From C7867-002 sp964637485 (GTDB taxonomy: Bacteria; Patescibacteriota; Minisyncoccia; Phycocordibacterales; PALSA-1337): a stretch of DNA of 16,253 nucleotides. Under the pieces are notes generated by a model that made no database searches, was not told where the DNA came from, and saw only the letters and a list, made by a program, of their open reading frames with translations. The position numbers and the translations under genes were made by a program. Positions 6,367-12,721 of the stretch are shown in pieces. The DNA lies in NCBI GenBank assembly GCA_964637485.1, contig CAZWUU010000014.1:1-16253 (forward strand), written 5' to 3'. Position 1 is the first letter of the stretch, and the number at the start of each line of letters is the position of its first letter.

Positions 6367-7089
6367 CTAGAACACAACCTGAGACAGCGCTGATATTACC
6401 GCAGTTTCGGCCCGTAAAATTTGTTTACCTAAACATATAATTTGTGCACCCGCTCTGTGAAACAGAGCTAACTCATCATCACTCCATCCCCCTTCCGGAC
6501 CTATGTATACAGCAATAGAGCCATCTCTAAGAGAAACGCTCCTTCTTGCATCGATCACTGACTCACCTGCCTCAGTGTGAAACACCAAATGAGTCATATC
6601 TTTGTTTGTCTCCATGAAATCTATAATTTCTGTAAATATTTTCTGCCCATGAAGCGTCGGAATATTTCCCCTTCCAGATTGCTCGCTCGCCTCCGTAATG
6701 ATTTTGTTCAAACGTACAGTATTTAACGCCTTCTTTTCTGATCTCTCTGAAATCAAAGGCATTATATGTGTAACACCTAACTCCGTAGCTTTTTCTGCTA
6801 TTGTTTCGAATTTGTCCTTCTTTACCACCGAAGCTATCAGATATATATCTCTTTCTGACATGAAACGACTCTTTTCTGATTCTCTAATTACCAAAGACAC
6901 TCTGCTTTCGCCCTCAAATTCATTTATTGAGCAAACATAATCGTTGCCAGAGCCGTCAAAAACTGTCAGCAGATCACCTTTCTTAAACCTAAAGACCCGC
7001 CGTATCTGATGGGCTAATTCCTTTGAGTTCAAAACCAGCTCTTTTTGAGAGCCTATCTCTTCATTCAGATAGAAACGGTGCAACCGCAT
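6367..7089 (-). CDS. rsmE: 16S rRNA (uracil(1498)-N3)-methyltransferase RsmE
   Basis: This SPOUT-family methyltransferase methylates N3 of U1498 in 16S rRNA with S-adenosylmethionine. It has 240 residues from the chosen ATG. An N-terminal PUA-like domain begins MRLHRFYL. The SPOUT knot carries the family motifs ATELGVTHIMPL, EASEQSGRG, IGPEGGWSDDEL and LGKQILRAETAVI. An upstream in-frame TTG (7101) would add four residues. The ATG was preferred because family members start with M-R-x-H-R-F. It lies 14 nt downstream of the clpP stop, so the two probably share a transcript. No Shine-Dalgarno sequence is visible. The gene converges on tig. Confidence 0.95.
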   Translation of the reverse strand: MRLHRFYLNEEIGSQKELVLNSKELAHQIRRVFRFKKGDLLTVFDGSGNDYVCSINEFEGESRVSLVIRESEKSRFMSERDIYLIASVVKKDKFETIAEKATELGVTHIMPLISERSEKKALNTVRLNKIITEASEQSGRGNIPTLHGQKIFTEIIDFMETNKDMTHLVFHTEAGESVIDARRSVSLRDGSIAVYIGPEGGWSDDELALFHRAGAQIICLGKQILRAETAVISALSQVVF

Positions 7090-7103
7090 TTTTATATACA
7101 AAA

Positions 7104-7685
7104 TTATTTCTTGGAACCCACGACCTGATCGATAATTCCATATTTCTTGGCTTCGTCAGCGTCCATGAAGAAATCTCTATCCACGTCTTTTTCTATTTTG
7201 ACCACGCTTTGTCCTGTATTCTTAGCCAGAATTTTATTGAGATTCGCACGCATCTTCAATATATGTTTTGCGCTTATCTCGATATCAGAAGCTTGTCCTT
7301 CCGCTCCACCGAGTGGCTGATGAATCATGACTTCAGAATTTGGCAGTGCCATTCTCTTGCCCTTCGTACCAGCAGACAGTACCAGGGCCGCGCCAGATGC
7401 TGCCATACCGACACAGACTGTAGATATATCGTTTTTTATATACTGCATCGTATCTACTATAGCCAGAGTTGCGGACACCGAACCTCCAGGAGAATTTATA
7501 TACAAACTGATATCTTTTTTCGGATCTTCGGACTGCAAAAACAGGAGCTGGGCAATAATAAGATTTGCCATATGATCGTCTATAGGCCCGCCCATGAAGA
7601 TAACGTTTTCTTTGAGAAGTCTCGAATATATATCGTATGCGCGCTCTCCGAAGCTCGATTTTTCAATAACTGTAGGAATAAGCAT
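7104..7685 (-). CDS. clpP: ATP-dependent Clp protease proteolytic subunit ClpP
   Basis: This serine peptidase forms the barrel of Clp proteases and degrades proteins unfolded by ClpX, ClpA or ClpC. It has 193 residues, the usual length. The catalytic triad is visible: Ser97 in GMAASGAA, His122 in MIHQPLGG and Asp171 in DVDRDFF. The N-terminal part IPTVIEKSSFGERAYDIYSR and the oxyanion region INSPGGSVSA are typical. The frame remains open upstream to 7865, but the additional residues do not resemble ClpP. A good promoter lies inside that extension, so the start at 7685 is preferred. rsmE follows after 14 nt. No clpX gene is present nearby. Confidence 0.95.
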   Translation of the reverse strand: MLIPTVIEKSSFGERAYDIYSRLLKENVIFMGGPIDDHMANLIIAQLLFLQSEDPKKDISLYINSPGGSVSATLAIVDTMQYIKNDISTVCVGMAASGAALVLSAGTKGKRMALPNSEVMIHQPLGGAEGQASDIEISAKHILKMRANLNKILAKNTGQSVVKIEKDVDRDFFMDADEAKKYGIIDQVVGSKK

Positions 7686-7698
7686 ATTATGTGTATTT

Positions 7699-7717
7699 CC
7701 GACCTTGAATTGGTCGG
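7699..7717 (-). promoter_or_regulatory. Perfect inverted repeat in the clpP leader
   Basis: CCGACC/GGTCGG with a 7-nt loop sits between the predicted transcription start (about 7723) and the clpP ATG. It could be an operator or an mRNA hairpin at the 5' end. Confidence 0.35.
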
Positions 7718-7729
7718 TATTAGGATAGA

Positions 7730-7758
7730 AATATATCGTGCTATTGCCTAATTGTAAA
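7730..7758 (-). promoter_or_regulatory. Predicted clpP promoter
   Basis: On the minus strand TTTACA (7753-7758), a 17-nt spacer and TATATT (7730-7735) give a leader of about 38 nt before the ATG at 7685. Confidence 0.5.
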
Positions 7759-7910
7759 GCGCGGTATATTATGTGTCTGTTACAAATTTTAAATTTTCGA
7801 CACCGTAATTCCAGACACGTGACACCCAATTTATGAACTATACCTATATACTCGGAAAATATCATATCTTGATTTCACCATAGCTCTAGAAAAGCGGGTC
7901 GCATCCGCAT

Positions 7911-9440
7911 ATGTCATTAAAACTAGTCGCATTCTACCTCTCCATATCGGGGTTGGTAGGCATAGCAGTAGGATATTACTTACGATATTTGATAACCCTT
8001 GGAAAGAAGGGTTCTATGGAGCTCGAAATAAAAGAGATGCTTCTTTCTGCAAAAGAGGAGTCAAAAAGAATAACTGCCGAGGCCGAGAAGAAAGCAAACG
8101 AGCTTGCTGAAGCCAAGAAGCTCGAAATAAAGGAAAAGGAAGACAAAAATCGTTCCATGGAAGAACGACTCATAAAAAAGGAGGATCTTTTGGATAGAAG
8201 ACAGGCAGATATAGACAAAGAAGTAGAAGTCATAAAGGAAAAAGCCAACGAAATAAGGGCTATTAAGGAAAAAGCTGATAAACTCGAACACGACAGACTC
8301 GCAGCTCTAGAAAAAGCTGCGGGATTGAGTGCGGAAGACGCTAAGAGTGAAATAGTGAAATTGCTAGAGAAACAAAACGAGGAGGACTTTCTGGTCAGAT
8401 TGAAGAAGTTGGAAAATCAAGGAGAAGATATGCTGGAACAGAAGGCCAAAGACATATTGGCAGTCTCCATTCAGAGATTGGCTTCATCAGTGGCATCTGA
8501 TTTCATGTCATCAACCGTGGAAATTCCTAATGATGACGTAAAAGGTAAGATTATCGGAAAAGAAGGTAGGAATATAAAGGCATTTGAGCGCGTCACGGGC
8601 GTCGAAGTGCTCGTAGATGATACTCCAGGTGCTATAACCATATCTTCATTTGATCCAGTTCGAAGACATGTTGCGGGAATTGCCCTTCGAGAACTCATCA
8701 AGGATGGTCGTGTTCAGCCAGCCAGAATAGAGCAAGTTGTCGAAAAGGCCAGACAGGACGCCAACAAAACAATAAAAGAAAAGGGTGAGCAGGCCGCCTA
8801 CGAATGCGGAGTTCTCGGCCTAGATCCAAGAATATTGCTGATATTGGGCCGTCTACATTTCAGAACTAGCTACGGTCAAAATGTACTGCAACATTCCATA
8901 GAAATGGCACATATAGCAGGAATGATCGCCGAAGAACTTGGCGCAAATGTTCAGGTAGCCAAGGCCGGCGCGCTTCTCCACGATATAGGCAAGGCTCTAG
9001 ATCATGAAGTGGCCGGAACACATGTAGAAATCGGAAGGAGGATATTGCAGAAATTCGGTGCGCCAGAAGAAATTGTTAAGGCCATGCAAGCGCATCATGA
9101 AGAATATCCGTATGAAACAGTAGAATCCCGCATTGTTCAGACAGCCGACGCCATATCAGGCGCAAGACCAGGAGCGAGAAGAGACAACGTAGAAAACTAT
9201 TTGAAACGTCTAGGAGATCTGGAAGCATTGGCCAATTCATTCCCAGGAATAGAAAAGTCATATGCATTGCAAGCGGGTCGAGAAATCAGAATCTTTGTAA
9301 AACCAGAGGAAATAGCCGATATGGAAGCAAGAAACCTGGCCAGAGATATTGCATTGAAGATCGAAAAAGATCTGAAATACCCGGGTGAAATAAAAGTCAC
9401 TGTCATAAGAGAAACAAGATCTATAGAATTCGCCAGATAG
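7911..9440 (+). CDS. rny: Ribonuclease Y
   Basis: This membrane-anchored endoribonuclease initiates mRNA decay. It is 509 residues long, near the usual 510-520. The order of parts is classical: one N-terminal transmembrane helix (about residues 4-27); a long charged coiled coil (about 35-135); a KH RNA-binding domain with GKIIGKEGRN at 212-221; and an HD phosphohydrolase domain with LLHDIGKALDHE (HD pair 357-358) and later QTADAISGARPGARR. The ATG at 7911 starts directly before the membrane helix. No clear Shine-Dalgarno sequence is seen; the 15 nt just before it can fold as GCGG/CCGC. The gene is divergent from clpP and is followed by a strong terminator. Confidence 0.96.
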   Translation: MSLKLVAFYLSISGLVGIAVGYYLRYLITLGKKGSMELEIKEMLLSAKEESKRITAEAEKKANELAEAKKLEIKEKEDKNRSMEERLIKKEDLLDRRQADIDKEVEVIKEKANEIRAIKEKADKLEHDRLAALEKAAGLSAEDAKSEIVKLLEKQNEEDFLVRLKKLENQGEDMLEQKAKDILAVSIQRLASSVASDFMSSTVEIPNDDVKGKIIGKEGRNIKAFERVTGVEVLVDDTPGAITISSFDPVRRHVAGIALRELIKDGRVQPARIEQVVEKARQDANKTIKEKGEQAAYECGVLGLDPRILLILGRLHFRTSYGQNVLQHSIEMAHIAGMIAEELGANVQVAKAGALLHDIGKALDHEVAGTHVEIGRRILQKFGAPEEIVKAMQAHHEEYPYETVESRIVQTADAISGARPGARRDNVENYLKRLGDLEALANSFPGIEKSYALQAGREIRIFVKPEEIADMEARNLARDIALKIEKDLKYPGEIKVTVIRETRSIEFAR

Positions 9441-9453
9441 ATAACATGCAAAC

Positions 9454-9480
9454 AAAAAACACGGGCAACCGTGTTTTTTT
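9454..9480 (+). terminator. Rho-independent terminator of rny
   Basis: The CACGG/CCGTG stem, extended by A-T pairs, closes a GCAA loop and ends in TTTTTTT. Confidence 0.9.
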
Positions 9481-9519
9481 GTTGCTCGAAAGATATCCAC
9501 TCACTGATCAGAATGGCAC

Positions 9520-9548
9520 TTGCACGAGATCGTGTGCGGGTATATAAA
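9520..9548 (+). promoter_or_regulatory. Strong sigma70-type promoter of a small RNA
   Basis: TTGCAC (9520-9525), exactly 17 nt, then TATAAA (9543-9548). The predicted start is near 9555. No open reading frame follows; a structured stretch and a terminator do. Confidence 0.6.
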
Positions 9549-9554
9549 TATGAT

Positions 9555-9738
9555 GTTAACGGATCGGGGGCGGTGGCTAGAGCCGGTTCGACCAACGGTG
9601 CAAGGCAAACACCAAACGCGCTCTGAGTACAACCACCGCCCCCTTTCTAAAGATCTTTCTGGGGGATAGTAGCAGTATGTGTACTAGTATTACGCCACTA
9701 GGGATGGTCTACCCGGAGACCATCCCTATTTTTGTTTT
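9555..9738 (+). ncRNA. Candidate small RNA of unknown family (about 185 nt)
   Basis: The unit has its own promoter and ends in a strong terminator. The first domain is closed by a perfect 11-bp helix GGGGGCGGTGG/CCACCGCCCCC (9566-9576 with 9633-9643). It holds an inner AGAGC/GCTCT helix and two small hairpins, GGT/ACC and GGTG/CACC, so it appears multibranched. A second, less regular stem-loop (about 9663-9700) follows before the terminator. No coding frame is present. I looked for SRP RNA, tmRNA and RNase P hallmarks and did not find them. A 6S RNA or a lineage-specific RNA remains possible, but the fold does not clearly match 6S. Confidence 0.5.
9699..9738 (+). terminator. Rho-independent terminator
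   Basis: A perfect 12-bp stem TAGGGATGGTCT/AGACCATCCCTA with a 6-nt loop is followed by TTTTTGTTTT. Confidence 0.9.
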
Positions 9739-9764
9739 GAAATTCGTATTTTCTGTGCTACATT
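9737..9764 (+). promoter_or_regulatory. Promoter of the riboswitch-controlled transporter gene
   Basis: TTGAAA (9737-9742), a 16-nt spacer and TACATT (9759-9764). The predicted start near 9771 coincides with the first base of the riboswitch P1 helix. Confidence 0.5.
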
Positions 9765-9770
9765 CTCCTT

Positions 9771-9920
9771 CACATACAGCGTTTACGATGAAGAGGGTGC
9801 GATTCCCTCACTGTCCCGCAACGGTATAGTCCGATCTCGTAAACCCGGCCAGCCGGCCGATTGCCCGAGGCAGGCATATGCGATCGGTCTTCGCATATAC
9901 ATCTCCTTAGCACGCTGTGT
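9771..9920 (+). promoter_or_regulatory. Cobalamin riboswitch
   Basis: The conserved core is visible: GAAGAGGGTGCGATTCCCTC, then CACTGTCCCGCAACGGTA with the B12-box element, then AGTCCGATCTCGTAAACCC before GGCC. The ends pair as a P1 helix (CACA..CAGCGT at 9771-9782 with ACGCTG-TGTG at 9911-9920). A long hairpin with CCGAT/ATCGG arms (9858-9888 region) takes the place of the peripheral stem. Directly downstream AGTTG/CAACT (9921-9939) forms a hairpin ending just before the start codon, with no Shine-Dalgarno sequence. Control of translation is therefore more likely than termination. Cobalamin riboswitches usually repress B12 uptake or synthesis genes when B12 is plentiful. The subclass cannot be assigned by eye. 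Confidence 0.85.
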
Positions 9921-9944
9921 GAGTTGGTTCGTTGACAACTACAC

Positions 9945-10505
9945 ATGAAAGATACACTGGTCTGTTATATTGTCGGTTTGGCCAAATTTCTTTTGGCTGG
10001 ACTCGTTACGCTTCTATTCAGGGCGATTACCCCGCTTCTCGGATTATCTAATGTCAGTCCCTTGCTCGCCACACAACTTGCTGGCGCAAAGGCCTACGGC
10101 CCTTTGATCGGCGCCTTGTATGGATCATTTGGAATGATTGCGCTGGATTATTTCATGGGAGCTGTGGGCGTATGGACTGTTTACACTTCCCTGACTTATG
10201 GCCTCGTTGGCTATATTGCAGGGATATATATGAGGGGCAAGAATGCTGACATTACACTATTCGTAAAAGTCAGCGTTGCGGGAACGCTCGTATTTGATCT
10301 AGTTACAGGAATATTGATGTCACCATTGCACGGAACTGATCTTTACACAGCATCAATAGGTCAGATACCTTTCACGGCGAAACATCTCGCAGGTAATGTG
10401 TTCTTTGCTCTTTTCGCTCCTTGGTTTTATCGAAATATTATCGGTAATCCGGTTATTGAATTGCGATACATATTTCGTGAAACAAACGTCAGGATAAACT
10501 CGTAA
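9945..10505 (+). CDS. ECF transporter substrate-binding (S) component, probably for cobalamin or a related corrinoid
   Basis: This 186-residue hydrophobic protein has about six predicted membrane segments, the size and shape of ECF S components. The conserved-looking region reads NVSPLLATQLAGAKAYGPLI, then GSFGMIALDYFMG and GVWTVYTSLTYGLVGYIAG. The Asp in the third segment and the following aromatic/Gly-rich segment resemble S components such as BtuM/CbrT-like or related families; which family is uncertain. The upstream cobalamin riboswitch makes a B12-type substrate the best guess. The energising EcfA and EcfT subunits are not in the window, so they would be shared from elsewhere. The ATG lies right after a leader hairpin. 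A terminator follows. Confidence 0.75.
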   Translation: MKDTLVCYIVGLAKFLLAGLVTLLFRAITPLLGLSNVSPLLATQLAGAKAYGPLIGALYGSFGMIALDYFMGAVGVWTVYTSLTYGLVGYIAGIYMRGKNADITLFVKVSVAGTLVFDLVTGILMSPLHGTDLYTASIGQIPFTAKHLAGNVFFALFAPWFYRNIIGNPVIELRYIFRETNVRINS

Positions 10506-10522
10506 GATACTGGTTTTCATTC

Positions 10523-10548
10523 CACCGCTCAATAGAGCGGTGTTTTTT
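10523..10548 (+). terminator. Rho-independent terminator of the transporter gene
   Basis: CACCGCTC/GAGCGGTG closes an AATA loop and is followed by TTTTTT. Confidence 0.9.
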
Positions 10549-10631
10549 GTGTCTGAAATTTTCACAACATATTTACGAATTCGGATAATACAGTGAAATG
10601 TGTTGTAATAATGCACCCGACATTCAGGGCA

Positions 10632-10659
10632 TTGCCTAAAATATGGCTTAATATATAAT
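10632..10659 (+). promoter_or_regulatory. Predicted promoter of the HU gene
   Basis: TTGCCT (10632-10637), a 16-nt spacer and a perfect TATAAT (10654-10659) predict a start near 10666 and a leader of about 90 nt. The leader contains a CTCGG/CCGAG long-range pairing (about 10679-10729) and no Shine-Dalgarno sequence. A long leader is unusual beside the leaderless genes of this window. Confidence 0.55.
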
Positions 10660-10756
10660 GTTCCCATGGTTCGTTAACTCGGTCCGCCTCCGTTTTATGC
10701 GAAACGCAAAGATGGATAGCAGCCCCGAGACCAATTATTAGAATTAATATCAAACA

Positions 10757-11029
10757 ATGAACAAAGCAAGTATTGTAGATGCAGTTCATGGCGTTCTCGG
10801 CGGTACGAAGGTACAAGCCGAACAAGCGGTCGAAACTATGATCAACACCATAATCGACGCGCTTAAGAAGGGCGAGGAAGTATCAATCGCTGGTCTCGGC
10901 ATCTTCTCTGTGAAGCAGCGTGCCGCTCGTGAGGCTAGAAACCCTCGAACCGGAGAATCCATAAAGGTTCCGGCCATGAAGGTTCCGAAGTTCCGCGCCG
11001 CAAAGGCACTCAAGGACGCAGTTAAATAA
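10757..11029 (+). CDS. hup: HU-family DNA-binding protein
   Basis: This 90-residue nucleoid protein binds and bends DNA as a dimer. The alpha-helical dimerisation part covers residues 1-42. The strand region follows with GLGIFSVKQRAAREARNPRTGE (residues 46-67); the DNA-inserting arm carries the near-invariant RNPRTGE. The C-terminus is PKFRAAKALKDAVK. Length and motifs are standard for HU. The stop codon lies inside a 12-bp inverted repeat, and a second terminator comes 70 nt later. HU is also an accessory factor in many recombination reactions, but no link with the DGR island is shown. Confidence 0.97.
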   Translation: MNKASIVDAVHGVLGGTKVQAEQAVETMINTIIDALKKGEEVSIAGLGIFSVKQRAAREARNPRTGESIKVPAMKVPKFRAAKALKDAVK

Positions 11030-11050
11030 AGGATTAATATCCTTTATTTA
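11023..11050 (+). terminator. Perfect 12-bp inverted repeat over the HU stop codon
   Basis: TAAATAAAGGAT and ATCCTTTATTTA flank a TAAT loop. The hairpin is AT-rich with little T-tract, so it may stabilise the mRNA 3' end or attenuate transcription rather than terminate it fully. Confidence 0.5.
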
Positions 11051-11100
11051 CTCCGAGCGTCAGCAAGGAGAAAATAATAAGACTTCTTTCTTATTAAATC

Positions 11101-11138
11101 AAAAGACCACCCTGAGAATCATCGAGGGGTGGTCTTTT
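11101..11138 (+). terminator. Strong, probably bidirectional terminator
   Basis: A perfect 12-bp stem AAAAGACCACCC/GGGTGGTCTTTT encloses a 14-nt loop. The A and T ends suit termination from either side. It would end the HU transcript. Confidence 0.85.
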
Positions 11139-11147
11139 GTTATTAAC

Positions 11148-11170
11148 AAAAACCCCGCATGAATACGGGG
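11148..11170 (-). terminator. Minus-strand terminator of the small basic protein gene
   Basis: On the minus strand CCCCG/CGGGG with an 8-nt loop is followed by TTTTTGTT. It lies 45 nt past the stop of the minus-strand gene. Confidence 0.7.
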
Positions 11171-11214
11171 CTGAATAGAACACATGCATGCACAAACGCA
11201 CTCGAATCATCCGA

Positions 11215-11496
11215 TCATCGCTTGGACCTATTCACATTGTAGAGCATCCGACGAAAACGGTCTCGAATGAGACGGATAGGCAACATCAATTCTTCCAATC
11301 TATCGAGTTCCACATCGCTCAATCGATTATCAGCGTGTGAATCAATAAGAAGAAGCTTTTTCAAGAGAGCATGTACTTCAGGGCTATCAGAATATCTGGA
11401 CATTCGCGATCCGAATTCCCTTCGCAATCTGCACACTCTCTGTGCATGAGTTTCCGAATGGCGAACACCGCGTACGCCAACAGTTGAGGTCTTCAT
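11215..11496 (-). CDS. Small basic hypothetical protein
   Basis: This 93-residue protein is strongly basic (Arg-rich at both ends: QRVCRLRREFGSRMSRY and RLIRDRFRRMLYNVNRSKR) with a Leu-rich central helix (HALLKKLLLIDSHADNRLSD). No membrane segment, cysteine cluster or known fold was recognised. The gene is judged real because it has a promoter (TTGATG-N17-TACATT) just before the ATG and its own terminator just after the stop. The overlapping plus-strand frame has neither. The charge suggests nucleic-acid or ribosome contact, but that is a guess. Confidence 0.6.
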   Translation of the reverse strand: MKTSTVGVRGVRHSETHAQRVCRLRREFGSRMSRYSDSPEVHALLKKLLLIDSHADNRLSDVELDRLEELMLPIRLIRDRFRRMLYNVNRSKR

Positions 11497-11505
11497 TCTG
11501 TCTGA

Positions 11506-11534
11506 AATGTAGACTATTTATTGATTTTCATCAA
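11506..11534 (-). promoter_or_regulatory. Promoter of the small basic protein gene, near-leaderless
   Basis: On the minus strand TTGATG (11529-11534), a 17-nt spacer and TACATT (11506-11511). The -10 box ends 9 nt before the ATG, so the leader would be only a few nucleotides. Confidence 0.5.
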
Positions 11535-11564
11535 TCCCAAAGAAATCTGTACTCTCCCGTACTC

Positions 11565-11573
11565 TGATACAAT
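11565..11573 (+). promoter_or_regulatory. Extended -10 promoter, probably leaderless
   Basis: TG-A-TACAAT ends 6 nt before the ATG at 11580. There is no ribosome site and no good -35 box. This is the same arrangement as at 4053. Confidence 0.5.
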
Positions 11574-11579
11574 ACACAT

Positions 11580-12278
11580 ATGCAATATTGGTTCCCAAAA
11601 ATATTGAAGTGGCCTTTCATACTGAGCGCCGTCATTCTAAATCTGATTTTCATTCCCCTGGCAAAATCTTACATATTTCTTTATTACTTGATATTCGTAG
11701 GCGGTATAGGATATTTGGTCTATAGATATCACGACAGATTGCACCGCTTTCTGTCGAATATTCCTGTAAACAAAACTGTTCTGTTCATTCTGGTCGGCTA
11801 TTTCATGATATTTCTGGAAGAATCGATTGCCGGAACAGTTCATTCCATCACTGAAGGATTTTCACTCATGGGACTCGTCGCGAGAATCGGACAATTCTCA
11901 TTTTTTAACATAATAATATTTTCAGGATTGGTGCTCGGCTGGGCCATCGTCAGTCGAAAATACAAATATGGAATGATCGATGTATTCGTGATATGCAGCA
12001 TCTTCGGTATATTTGCTGAACAGATCATGCTCAAGATCTCCGTACATCCCCTATCCGGCCTATTACTCCTTATTCCTACGATTTTGACTTATACGCTGAT
12101 AATGTACCCATCTCAACTCGTTTACAAAGAAACTCGCCCCATTGCCGGCAAATTTAAAAAATATGTCTTGGCTCTCATAATAATATTCCTCCTCTCAATA
12201 CCCTTCGTAAATCTGGTTACAAGTCTGCGAAACTCAAATCCTAACCTATTTCCTCCATGCGAGTATATTCCGTGTTAA
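11580..12278 (+). CDS. Multi-pass membrane protein, hypothetical
   Basis: This 232-residue, very hydrophobic protein has six or seven predicted membrane helices: about residues 10-28, 30-48, 66-85, 102-125, 132-150, 155-175 and 192-212. Short basic loops such as YRYHDRLHRF and VSRKYKYG lie between them. Conserved-looking polar residues inside the membrane include the Glu pair in MIFLEESIAG and the Glu in IFAEQIMLK, which might line a pore or active site. The C-terminus ends in PCEYIPC with two cysteines. I do not recognise the family and give no function. The next 440 bases hold no gene before the DGR island. Confidence 0.7.
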   Translation: MQYWFPKILKWPFILSAVILNLIFIPLAKSYIFLYYLIFVGGIGYLVYRYHDRLHRFLSNIPVNKTVLFILVGYFMIFLEESIAGTVHSITEGFSLMGLVARIGQFSFFNIIIFSGLVLGWAIVSRKYKYGMIDVFVICSIFGIFAEQIMLKISVHPLSGLLLLIPTILTYTLIMYPSQLVYKETRPIAGKFKKYVLALIIIFLLSIPFVNLVTSLRNSNPNLFPPCEYIPC

Positions 12279-12605
12279 AGGTAGATAAGCGTTTTTAAAA
12301 CACGAATTTATTCGGAGATTCATATACCTACCCCGTGCATCGCTTCGTAATTGCGGATCATTGTGCGGGATAGGAGAATCGGTCTCGCCTCTCACCCTCG
12401 CCGTCGCTCGGGTTCGGGCTGACCACCGGCTCGCGGTTCCTCGCTGCTGCTCGTAACACGCTCCGCCGTTCGATTTCCTCATCCTCGTCACAATGATGCT
12501 CCACTAGCATCTCGGACTGTGGAATACAAGACAGTATAAGGGTTTCTTGACGATCATACCAATAATACGCTGACGCATCCGCATAGGGGCATAATTTTCA
12601 TAAAA
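12279..12605. other. Gene-free stretch at the left edge of the DGR island
   Basis: No supported gene is seen. The stretch contains a 22-bp copy of the tRNA-Gly 3' end (12360-12381) followed by a GC-rich segment (about 12387-12480) of unlike composition to its surroundings, then unstructured AT-richer sequence. The minus-strand frame over 12246-12491 has no ribosome site and reads through the tRNA fragment, so it is not called. Confidence 0.5.
12360..12381. repeat. Left att-like direct repeat (tRNA-Gly 3' fragment)
   Basis: Identical over 22 bp to 15507-15528, starting ATTGTGCGGGATAGG. It lacks the rest of a tRNA. Confidence 0.65.
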
Positions 12606-12707
12606 TGAGACAAATGAGGCAGTCCCTGATGGATTCGCATCATGTCTCACTTGGGCCAAAACCCAAACAAACCCAAGAATTTTGACCTCTGTCTTCCGTT
12701 GACAGAG
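12606..12707 (-). terminator. Three consecutive hairpins downstream of the RT gene
   Basis: Read on the minus strand after the RT stop: CTCTGTC/GACAGAG (12687-12707), CTTGGG/CCCAAG (12650-12677) and TGAGACA/TGTCTCA with an inner TGATG/CATCA pairing (12606-12649). The last is followed by TTTT and probably ends the RT mRNA. The cluster is more structured than a plain terminator. Confidence 0.5.
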
Positions 12708-12721
12708 AAAAGAGTTAGGTT

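Noticed and set aside
7023..7751. Long plus-strand open frame across rsmE and clpP
   Set aside because: It lies antisense to two clearly recognised genes and has no sensible protein character.
7686..7865. N-terminal extension of ClpP to an ATG at 7865
   Set aside because: The extra 60 residues do not look like ClpP, and a TTTACA-N17-TATATT promoter lies inside them.
9566..9643. Bacterial SRP (4.5S) RNA because of the GGGGG...CCCCC closing helix
   Set aside because: The conserved GGAAGGAAGCAGCC-type apical motif is absent, and the interior is multibranched.
12246..12491. Minus-strand open frame over the tRNA fragment
   Set aside because: Arg/Ser/Thr-rich low-complexity translation reads through the att-like repeat with no start signal.
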